This document shows, in pieces, positions 48,264 to 57,150 of a stretch of 64,000 nt of DNA. Numbering within the stretch: position 1 is the first letter of the stretch; every line of letters begins with the position of its first letter. Source of the stretch: Cycas panzhihuaensis (taxonomy: Eukaryota; Cycadophyta); contig CM041465.1 in the NCBI GenBank assembly GCA_023213395.1, positions 226,431,741 to 226,495,740 on the forward strand, written 5' to 3'. The notes under the pieces were generated by a model that did no database searches, was not told where the DNA came from, and saw only the letters and a list, made by a program, of their open reading frames with translations. The position numbers and the translations under genes were made by a program.

Positions 48264-48264
48264 C

Positions 48265-48282
48265 TGGCGACCATCTTGGGGC
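48265..48282 (+). other. Element F primer-binding site
   Basis: TGGCGACCATCTTGGGGC, one base after the LTR end. TGGCG starts are common to gypsy primer sites. The best reading is a decayed tRNA-Lys or tRNA-Arg type site, but the exact tRNA is uncertain. Confidence 0.6.
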
Positions 48283-48524
48283 CCGATAAGGGAGCTAGTT
48301 TCTCTCTCTTCAGTTGGTTTCGCTACTCTTGTGTGATCCTTTTCATACTTACCTTCATTTCCACGTTGGTTAGGCACACCCAACGCGTGTGTTCTGCTTT
48401 TCTCCTTTCCTAACATTGTCGGTTGACCTTGCATGCGGCGTTTCTCTCGTCGTTTGGCGGTCTACCTCCTTTGTTAGAGGACCCCGAGTATTGCCCTCTT
48501 GCCTCGTCGGATTCCAACCTGACT
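48283..48524 (+). other. Element F leader
   Basis: Short stretch from the primer site to the likely gag start. No structure of note. Confidence 0.5.
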
Positions 48525-50140
48525 ATGGAGGGATACTCTTCCGATTGGACCTACCATACTTCAGCCATGGAAACCCATGCCTTTCCTCCTGTTATTCCCG
48601 GGTCCACCCAAGAGGGTGACGACCCCCTTATTATCTAAACGACCAACACCTTTCTTTCGATGTTCATCCTTCTACCCACGTTGTAGAAGGACCCGTTCCT
48701 CTTGAGGGTCGCCATGTAGTTGGCAATTCTTATGAGGAACGTTCCGAGGATCCTACCTTGTTTGAGGTTCCGATCACCTCTTACGAGTGTGTTGGGACTC
48801 CTCCTGTTGATGTAGTTGAGGCTTTCAATGAGTGTTGCCGCGCAACTCGCTTGCAACCGCGTCCTAGGTGGTTTGAGGATGTTCTTCATGGAGGGGCCTT
48901 TTCCTCTTCCGCTCCCCCACCTCATGCTTCATCCTCATCCACCCTTCCCATGACCACAAATCCTTTCGTGCCTACACATACGTCCCACTCATTCCCTGCA
49001 GTGGGGGCGTGCGTGGCACCTTCCGTCTCTCATCAAGGTCCTAATGCCTTAGGATCTTCTCGTGGTGTGTCTTTCCCTCAATTGAGGGTTAGCATACCCA
49101 CTCCTAATCAAACCAATATGCCATCTCCTAATGTGGCGCATACCATCCCTAGTAGGCCTATTGGCCTTACTAGCTTTCCAACCACTAGTCATATGGGATC
49201 CGCTCCCACGCATCCTCCAGCCCAGCACGTTGGTGCTTCCTTCTATGTTCCCCCAGGATATACCTCTCAACCTTGGGGGCAGGGTAGAGGAAGCCGTCTT
49301 CCCGTTTATGGGGTGGATCCGCTACACCCATATGGGGTTGCTCCACCTACGGGTGGCCCATATGGGCAAAACCTGGTTCCACATCTGTCTTACCCTTCTT
49401 CTAACGTAATCCCATCCATTGTGCCTTTGCAAGGGAACCCGACTCCCTTCCTAGGCACCTACCCCCACGCCCCTTTTCGTGAGGCGCTTCCTCAGGAGGA
49501 TGGGTGTTCCACCCCATCCGCTCCTTGTCGCTACCTACGACATTCGTTGATCCTACGGTTCAAGGGCGCGCCCTTCATGGACTTTAGGTCAACCCTCTTT
49601 CGGTTGAGGCGTTGCGAACCAACTTGCGCCTCATCCCCAAGTTCTTAGATTCGATGGGACTTCGCCATCGAAGACCCGTGAGCATGTCCATAGTTTTTCT
49701 ATGGCATGCATCGATTCTTGGGCTTCTGACCATATTTTGATGAAATTATTCCTAGATCCTTGCGGTGGCGCCTCAAATGGTTCTAGTCTCCTGCCCATTC
49801 AATCCATTCATTCCAAAGAATTGGTGGATGAGTTCATCAACTATTTTGATGTAGCTCGTCCATTCGAGAGCGGAATGAAGTCTCTTCTTTCGCTCAAACA
49901 AGGTCACGATGAGATGAATCGTGACTTTGTGCGGCGATTCCATGACTTGCTTCACTCCACTAAGGCAACATTGCCCGAGGAGGCGAGACCGTCACAATGC
50001 GCTTCGTCCTGAAGTCCACGTGGAAGTCCTCAAGATGGGGGCGACCACATGCGATTTCGCGATCGCCAAGTGCTTGGCATTAGAGGCTATTGAGATCCAA
50101 GCGGGTCTCAAGAAACCTCTTAAGCCCTCACGGTAGTGAG
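48525..50140 (+). pseudogene. Element F gag, frameshifted
   Basis: The likely start is ATG 48525 (MEGYSSDWTYH). A shift near the C run at 48621-48626 moves into the long frame ending at 49648, a Pro/Ser/His-rich region typical of Tat gag N-termini. The retrotransposon gag core follows in another frame at about 49760-49990: IHSKELVDEFINYFDVARPF, then SLKQGHDEMNRDFVRRFHDL. A third frame continues (IQAGLKKPLKP). The protein would form the virus-like particle. The frames are broken at several points, often at runs of C or G. Confidence 0.75.
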
Positions 50141-50679
50141 GCACCACCCCTACCAAAGATACCAAACCTTCCCGGTAGGCCAGCGTCTTCCTCTCATCCT
50201 ACCGAGAGGACTTTAGACCCTCTCACGCCTATACGCTCATTCGAGCATACGATGAAGGAGCTCAAGCTTCAAGATCCTTCATCTCCTACGTCAAACAAGC
50301 AAGTCCAACAAACTACCCAAGCCCTCTTCCCAGAATGGAAACGCCCGGTCCTCTCAAGCAAGGAGGTCGGCCCCGCTTGAGAAGAAGTGGTGCTCCATTC
50401 ATGGGGATTGCTTCCTGACGATTCGCATTGTAGGGCCCGGCATCCAAGGGATGCCTCGACGCGATTCTTCTCCCAAGCAGGCCTCGAGGCCTAATTTGGA
50501 TAAACCGGTTCATAAGGATCCGTTCCTAAGCACGGGAGCGTGATCGCAAAACCCAAACCAAGAACAACCGTAGCAAGGAAGATCGTCGGATCCCGTCCTT
50601 CCGCGATAAAGGGAAGGACGCTAGGAATTCTTCTTCCTCTTCTCGTTCTCCTAGTCGCACCCCATCACCTTCACGACCC

Positions 50680-51480
50680 GTGCAGGGGAAGAAGGTGATC
50701 CAGTTGCTTGAAGCAACTCCCACTTTTGCCCTTACGCGATCTCAAGCTGCTAAGGAAGCAGTAGGAGCCTTTTGCCCTCCCGCTCCTTCCGACCCTCTTC
50801 CGGAGACCCTTCCTCCGGAAGTCCCTCTCTTCCCCAAGGCTATTCCTGTGCGCCCGGGTCATTACGACTTCCGAAGGGCACTTACTCAACATACTGGTAA
50901 GGGTAAGCCTTTCTCTGTCGTGGACGAGCTCCATACGGTCGCTGCAGGAATGTCCTTGATGGACGTTCTGAGGAGTTGTCCCGAGCAGCGGACCCTCCTC
51001 CTGGAAGCTTTAGGATCGAGTGATGTACCTGTCCATGCTTTGGGTGTTGCCCAAGGTGGTGGACCCGCTATTTCCTTTGATCCTAAGGATCTTCCCCCTC
51101 CCGGTGAAAGGGAACGTCAGTGGAACTTCCCATTCACCATCACCATCGTCGCTTTGATTGTACTCTTGAAGCTGTTGTCGACAGCGGTTCTTAGTCAATC
51201 TCATGCCCTTGCGTGTCATGCAAGAGCTTGGTATTTCATATGGAACCCGTTCCTGGTGATGCCAAGGGTATGGCGGTGGCGAGAAGACCCCTGCGGGATG
51301 CATCGCGATTCTGCTTACCCTTGAGGGTAAGACCGTTCTTGCCAACGTTGTAGTCCTTGACGTTGATGTAGACTACAACCTCCTTCTAGGTCGTCCATGG
51401 CTCAATCAAATGGAAGCCGTGTGCTCGACCCTTTGGGGACAACTTAAATTCGTCCATGACGGACGAATGAGAGTGATCCC
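50680..51480 (+). pseudogene. Element F protease region
   Basis: After a basic Ser/Arg-rich linker and ATPTFALTRSQAAKEAV, the frame reaches FDPKDLPPPGERE. An aspartic protease signature FDCTLEAVVDSGS follows near 51160-51200 in a shifted frame, then PLRVMQELGISY. The flap and C-terminal part read DYNLLLGRPWLNQMEAVCST near 51370-51425. The DSGS active site and LLGRPWL are characteristic of Tat-type gypsy protease. Frameshifts separate the pieces. Confidence 0.78.
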
Positions 51481-52649
51481 CCGTGAGTGCCCTTTTACTA
51501 AACAAACTTGCTCTACCAGTTCGGGAAACCAAGGTTCATCCACTCATGCCTCAGCTTGCTCTATTGGGATACCTAACGTCAGGAAGACCCGCGTCTTCTC
51601 CTCCTAGTCTCACGGTTCGCCCCTATTGGCGTTGGGAGTTACGGTACCTCGCCCGTTCGGCGATGATGAGTCGCTCGGCGAAGGCGAGGATTGTCTCCTC
51701 ACCATCTCTTTCCTCCGCGCAATAGGTTGCACTGCCTGTTCTAGATCCCGTCAGAACCTCTCTCATGGTGAGGCTAGCCCTTCGTGCGTGTCACACGTCA
51801 TCGCTCATGTTGACACTTTGTCGGCATTTCTCCTTTCGTTACCCCGTAGGTAATGGTTTTGAGGAATTGCCTTTTGCTCCTTCTGAGGGTCACCTTTCTG
51901 CTTTTCCTTCAGATTTCCGTGAGGAAGCTGAGCAACCCGAAGGTCATCACGGTCCCGTTGCTCTCACTCCCTCCGATGCGTCTCCTACTCGAAGTAAGGT
52001 CATCCATAGGGTGGATTATTTCAAGGACGATGAAGCCCTGCTCGAGCATCTAGCAGGTCTTGCGCCTAACTTGCCTTCTGGTCACCACCGGCTTGGTCAC
52101 CAGAAGGTCCTCACAATCGGATCCACGCTTGCTGATCCGATCCCGTCTCCTATTCCTCCTCCTCCCGTTGATCTTGCCCCTCTCCACTTCAAGGAGGGCA
52201 ACGCCATGTGCATGGGGGCAACCCAGGACGTAGTCTTGGCCCCGGGCAAGGTCATTAGGGTTGGGTCGGAATGTTCTCCTGATGAGGTAAGGGAATACTC
52301 CCTTCAGTTCCAGGAGTTTCGAGACATTTTCACGTGGGATTATGCTGACATGAAGGGAATCAACCCCTCGATTGTCACTCATAACCTCACCACCCTTCCT
52401 GGCGCCCATACGTGTGCCGGCGGCGTCCCCTTCACAAGCTCTACCTTGCCGTTAAGATGGAGGTAGAGAAGCTTACGGGCCAGGCTCGAATATCTCCATG
52501 ACCGTTTGACCAAATTCAAACCCCGATGGGTTGGTCCCTTCGTCATTATCGAATCCCTCGATAATGGTGCTTCTGAGATAGCCACCACGGAAGGGCTCGA
52601 ATTTGAGAAAGCCGTTAATGGGATGTTCCTTAAGAAGTTTTATGCATGA
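51481..52649 (+). pseudogene. Element F pol remnant: pre-RT segment joined to integrase C-terminus
   Basis: 51765-52466 keeps the segment preceding gypsy RT: VIRVGSECSPDEVREYSLQF, then FRDIFTWDYADMKGINPSIV. In intact elements the RT fingers follow. Here, within about 30 bp, sequence passes to 52473-52649, which reads LRARLEYLHDRLTKFKPRW, GPFVIIESLDNGASE and NGMFLKKFYA then stop, the C-terminal end of integrase. RT, RNase H and integrase core are therefore removed by one internal deletion near 52440-52475. Confidence 0.8.
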
Positions 52650-53030
52650 TCCCTCGGTGATTCCTTCGCCTTGCTCCGAAATGAGCCTAAACTACCATCT
52701 TAGGTTGTCCCCATTCTTCCCAACCACGGGTAGAGTGGCAACTTGAGATGGATTCCTCCTTCTTCTTTTCGGTTCCCTCCGCAGAACCCGCGTTCCCATA
52801 CTCTCTTGGGAACCCTTGTGTCGTCTTGGTTAGGCATCCCCCAATCAGGAGGACACTTGGGGGCATCGTTGCTCCCCTTTCCTGCCCATCGTTTCCTTCG
52901 CATATCCCGCTATGCTCTCCTGCAGACATGTACTCTGGCCCGCTCCTAACCTCACGCTTCTACGTCGTCCCGCTCACGGGGTGTGTGTGTGCCCCTGTTA
53001 GGTGTGTGGTCGTACATAGGAGGAAACGTG
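52650..53030 (+). other. Element F spacer after pol
   Basis: GC-rich, no recognisable domain. Short open frames on both strands look like chance. Confidence 0.4.
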
Positions 53031-53225
53031 TGCATCATATGACAAAATATACACAACATAAAACATCTACAACATAACATTCACAATACACAGAATAAAT
53101 ATACATATCATCCACATATGATACATCATATACACAACATCTCATATCCAAATGGGGTTCCAATCACCCCATGCATATATACATACATATCAAAAATCAT
53201 ATCATCATATATCCTGGGAAGCCGG
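53031..53225 (-). terminator. AT-rich stretch, candidate 3' end of the antisense gene
   Basis: About 190 bp of strongly AT-rich sequence (CATATATACATACATATC-like) inside GC-rich F. On the minus strand it lies just downstream of the antisense ORF stop and contains TGTATATTTATTC, TTGTAGATG and TTATGTTGTG words like plant poly(A) upstream elements. Role inferred. Confidence 0.35.
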
Positions 53226-53314
53226 CGTCCTTGCAGGGGGGTACAATCATATGGTCCTATATATGACCCCCTGGAGGCCCGTGCTTTCCCCTGTCATATC
53301 TTCATATACATGTC

Positions 53315-55202
53315 CTACTGTTGTGGCCCCGCTCCTGGGGTGTCATCTCCTGGTCTCTGTGATCCCTCTCCTGGGGACCACATGCCTCTGAGGCTCCTCC
53401 TGGGCCTCCGCGAGCTGCCTGCCTCGCTCTCCTCATCCCTAGGTCGTCTCGGGGTCGTCGCCGCCGTGTGGGTCCGTGTCCTGCTCCGGCTCGACCTCGA
53501 GACCATCTGCGCTACTAGCTGATCGTATCTGGCCTGGATACGATCCCGCTCTCCCCGGAGTGCCTCCTCTGTCACCCTGAGACGCTCAGTGATCACTGCT
53601 AGCTGGGTTCTGCTCTCCTCATCTCCACCTGCACCACCCTGTGCCTCTAGAGCCTGTACCCGTCCTCGCAGCTCATCTCGCTCGCGTCTCACATCATCTC
53701 TCTCCTGCTGCAGTCGTCCCTGGGATGTGGCATGCTCTTGGGACTCTGCAGCCTATATGTCCCTCACCCTCACCAGTGGGGCGAATGCCTCTCTGTGGGC
53801 TCCCGCTGCTCTAGGCTCATCGCCTACTTGGATGGGTGGTTGCCCCTCTGCGTACACCTGAGGGAATATCTCCCTCGCCATAGCCTCTATCAGTTTCCTG
53901 ATCTCTACTGTACCTGCCAATGCAACACGCCATGCGTCAGTCTATATACCATGATCAAACCAAACCGAATTTCTATCTGGATGCTAAATGGCGTTGGAAA
54001 AGGTTGGCTCTCACTGTGGCCTTGATCCTCCTGGCCAAACATCCTCTCCTCCGGCTCTCCGCCACCGCGGTGCCTGTCTTGAGCACCTCCTCTGCCTGGG
54101 TCCCTCTCCTCGTGGGGGTGGCCCCAGCTCTTGTCCCTGCGGATCCCATCGTGATCCGTAGCCTGTGGGCCCTAGTCATGGGTCCTCTGACCTCGCCCTG
54201 CGCTCCTGATGGGCCTGCCTCTCCTCCGGCAGCCCCGGATGGACCCTCTGCCTGCTTGTCACAGAAGGACTGCCTCCCCTGCAGTCGTGGCGGCCCGGCC
54301 CATCTCCACTATCTCCATCGTCCCCATCATCACTACTGTCATCTCCCGCGGGCACTCCTGCTCCGCCCGCCTCATCGTCACTATCCCACCTCAGCATCAC
54401 CATGCGGCTCGGTATGTAGTGCAGGAGGGTGAGGAGGTCTAGTGATGTCGCCTCCAGATCGCTGGCGTGGGCTCATCCTCTATCCCCTCGGTCAGTGCGC
54501 CATCATGGACCATCGGGGCTTGATCTGTGATAGGGTGAGGTCCCCATTTGGTGCCACTGCCGCGAAGTGATCGAAATACCAACACTGTAACAGCGTGCTA
54601 TATGATAGCCCTCCTCTGCCGGACGTCCTGATAGTGTCCAGCTATGCGACTAGGTTCGCTATCTCGCCGCCAGTCCATCCTCTCACCGGCTTGGCGGCGC
54701 ATCCATCCATCCTCACGGAATCTCTCTATAGTTACATTTACGAAATCCGGAGCGAGAATGCAGATATGATCATCTTCCTCACTCGAGGAATCCGGATAGT
54801 AGAAGCATGCGGAGGGTGCTCCCCTCCGTCCCACTGCCGGCTCACGTGAAGAGCAGGCGCCTCCCTGTGTGCTACCTCAGTGCTGGGCAGCGTCCCGAGT
54901 CTCACCGGCCTCCCTGTCGCCGGAACTCCTAGTATCCACCGGATATCCCTCGGCGTGACCATCGCATCCCCTACATGTGGTAGGTGGAACACATGCCTCC
55001 TCCGGTCCCAATGGGACACTATATCCACCAGACCTGCAGTCGGCGTGTACTGAGGTGTCTTGAGGGCCTTGTACAGGCCACACCTCTCCAGCATGTCCCT
55101 ATCCTCCTGAGTCATCATCTCCATGTAACTCAGCATAGCCATACCAATATTCTCGCGGTTATCTACCGCGAGGACAGCCTGTTCACACCAAAAACACCTC
55201 AA
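53315..55202 (-). pseudogene. Antisense ORF with plant mobile domain and coiled coil, frameshifted
   Basis: The N-terminal part at 54738-55202 reads MAMLSYMEMMTQEDRDMLER, CGLYKALK, then HWDRRRHVFHLPHVGDAMVT and PRDIRWILGVPATGRPV. This matches the plant mobile domain pattern (RW-RPETHTFHLP, then TLxDVxxLLGLPVxGxPV) found in MAIN-like proteins and many transposon-borne genes. The open frame begins with TTG. A GTGTGAACAG/GC junction near 55180 could be a splice acceptor, so the true start may lie upstream. Middle pieces in other frames are acidic (GDDSSDDGDDGDSGD) and basic. The C-terminal piece, 53315-53692, starts with a coiled coil (MRRERDELRGRVQALEAQ) and ends Arg/Ser/Pro-rich. It lies opposite to F's own genes. 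Plant mobile domain proteins act in meristem maintenance and silencing in plants, but the role of transposon copies is unknown. Confidence 0.7.
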
Positions 55203-55262
55203 GTCAGTCTCATGTCAGCTATTATTACCTCTCTCTCTCTCAAATCTCTCTGCCTGAGATTT

Positions 55263-55513
55263 GGGGCTCTTTTAACCCCCATGTCTATTTTTACGCCTTC
55301 ACGCCCGTCTGCGCTAAACTTAGCGATGCAGCTAAGTTTGCCGCAGGTCCGCGGTGATTCGGGACCGTGGCATGATCGCGGCTGCCGCGATCATTCTTCT
55401 TGGTACAAATGGCGACCCCCCTAAAGGGGGGGTTTCTGCCCAAAAAACCAAAAACATTTCTCCTGGTGGACCCCGTGGGAACCCAGGACGAAACTCCTAA
55501 TGCCCGGGTCCCG
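55263..55513. other. Cluster of inverted repeats upstream of the antisense ORF
   Basis: Consecutive perfect or near-perfect hairpins: GGGG/CCCC (55263-55280), AAACTTAGC/GCTAAGTTT (55316-55339), GGTCC/GGACC (55346-55366), ATGATCGCGG/CCGCGATCAT with a 3-nt loop (55372-55394), CCCCCC/GGGGGG (55416-55432), and GGGAACCC/GGGTCCC (about 55477-55513). It sits between the antisense ORF start and the RNase H-like ORF. Confidence 0.6.
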
Positions 55514-56342
55514 CCTCTATCTGAGTCGATTCGGATCCGGGAAGCCTTAGGTGCCCATAAGGGGCACTTAGACTATGCTAAAATAACTTTAAAAGCTACA
55601 AAAAGCCACAAACTTTGAACTTCGATTTGGGTCAGGTTTAGTGATATCCACTCACTAGATCTGGTCTCTTCTTGCCATATCGTCCGTCGGTCGTCTTTGG
55701 CTCTCCCGCTCTTGATCAGGTGGTGCGATCTCCCTCGTGTGCCTCCGGTTGGGCGGCGCATTGCGTAAGGAAATGGCTCTGGTTTCGTACGAGAGCCGGT
55801 GAAAATGAATCCATTTTCCCGTCGATTTCCTTATATAGGCGGGGCCCCCAACGGGCACTTCCTCTGTTTTAGGTCTCGCGTCAGTCGTGGGGACCGTCTC
55901 ATTGCCCCGATTATCTTTGCCTTCTAGCCCTGTCGTCAATCACGCTATATTGGTGCCCTTTTTGCCCTCCTGCAAGGGCATTTATGGTGCGTCATCATCG
56001 CGCTTTTGGCGAGGGCCCTTCTGCATCGTTTTCTGGCGCTACTCCGTGCTGCCCAGAGTTTATACTCGTTTGGCTCATTCATACGGACTCATTTCCATGA
56101 TCCTTTCTTGCTCTTAGAGTCCCCAAAGGAATGCCCCCACTCGGGGCATGTTTCACCACAAAAGCGACCTTGTGGCACTCGAGGGTTTTCTCCCCTCCAG
56201 CTCTCGCCCGTGATCGGATTGTTTGTTCTCACCACAGGTTACCTCATTGCTAGGTCCTCCTACCCTTCACGGCCATTTTCTACTGACTTGTTGTGTGTTG
56301 CTTTCATCACCCATCGATTGCTTGTATTTTGTGTCATGGATG
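55514..56342 (+). other. Element F spacer
   Basis: No recognisable domain. Several short open frames on both strands without family resemblance. Confidence 0.4.
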
Positions 56343-56843
56343 TCATACACATCTTCTGAAGCCCAAGCCGCGGTAATCCTGAACCTTCTTGCATGGATCC
56401 TCCGCAGCCCTTCTGGACATAATCTCCTCCACTCTGGGATCTACCTCCCAGAGGCTACCAACAACGAAGCCGAGTATACAGCTGTTATTGAAGCCCTTAC
56501 TGATGCTCTTCGTTTCCATCACGGATCCATCGTTTTGTTTTGTGACTCTCAAGTTGTGGTGTCCCATCTCACTTAGGTTTACCAGGTGCGATGCCCTCAC
56601 TTGAGGACTCTCGCTTCTGCCGCCAGATCCCTCCTGGCCCACTTTTCTTCTGTCGATATCCACCATATCCCTCGGGCCCTCAACGCTGAGGTAGATAGCC
56701 TCGTTTGCCTCATCCTTGAGCGCTGCCTCTCCTTTCTTCTTGGCCAGTCCACGAGGTTTGCACAGCCTTCCCGTCGCCCAAGGCCCAGGTCATCTGTCAC
56801 TCTGTTCCGCGATCCGTTCGCACCTCCGAAACTAGGTTACTAA
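56343..56843 (+). pseudogene. RNase H-like ORF next to the 3' LTR of F
   Basis: One frame with a single in-frame TAG (56574-56576) carries the archaeal/plant-type RNase H (RVT_3) pattern. It has LLHSGIYLPEATNNEAEYTA then VIEALTDAL (second acidic residue in NNEAEY), LFCDSQVVVSHL (third, in DSQ), and VDIHHIPRALNAEVDSLVCL (fourth, in the N-x-VD-x-L stretch). The first aspartate region near 56345 is decayed. Tat-lineage gypsy elements carry such an additional RNase H. In the usual description it lies inside pol, whereas here it is downstream of integrase and the antisense ORF. It would degrade the RNA strand of RNA:DNA hybrids. Confidence 0.75.
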
Positions 56844-57150
56844 TGAGGTAAAACTATGGTATCCATTATTTGTTCTTTATTTAGTTATGCATGTTCCTTT
56901 GCATCCTTTGTGGTGGGGGCAGCCCCCTCACCTATCTCATTCTCCCAGTCGGTTTCCAGGTGGCCCATAGGCAGCCCCTATGTTGTCTCCACCACCGCTT
57001 TTGTATCCACGCGTCCATACGACACTCATGGCACCCTTGCCCCTCTTATTACGATCTTGATTGATATATCTATACACATGTACTCTTGGCGGTTGTGTTG
57101 CGGCATTCGCCATCGCACCGAGCTTCGGCGAGGCTCTGCTGCCGAGGCGG
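56844..57150 (+). other. Element F 3' untranslated part
   Basis: No ORF with resemblance. The sequence just before the LTR, GCCGAGGCGG, is only weakly purine-rich, so the polypurine tract is either decayed or misread. Confidence 0.4.

Noticed and set aside
46024-48425. Many 60-140-residue open frames in the F 5' LTR, repeated at 57340-59757
   Set aside because: GC-rich sequence gives chance frames. They are broken differently in the two LTRs and match no family.
53118-54432. Plus-strand Leu/Pro-rich frames
   Set aside because: They are antisense to the plant-mobile-domain ORF, whose minus-strand frame has recognisable motifs and a coiled coil.
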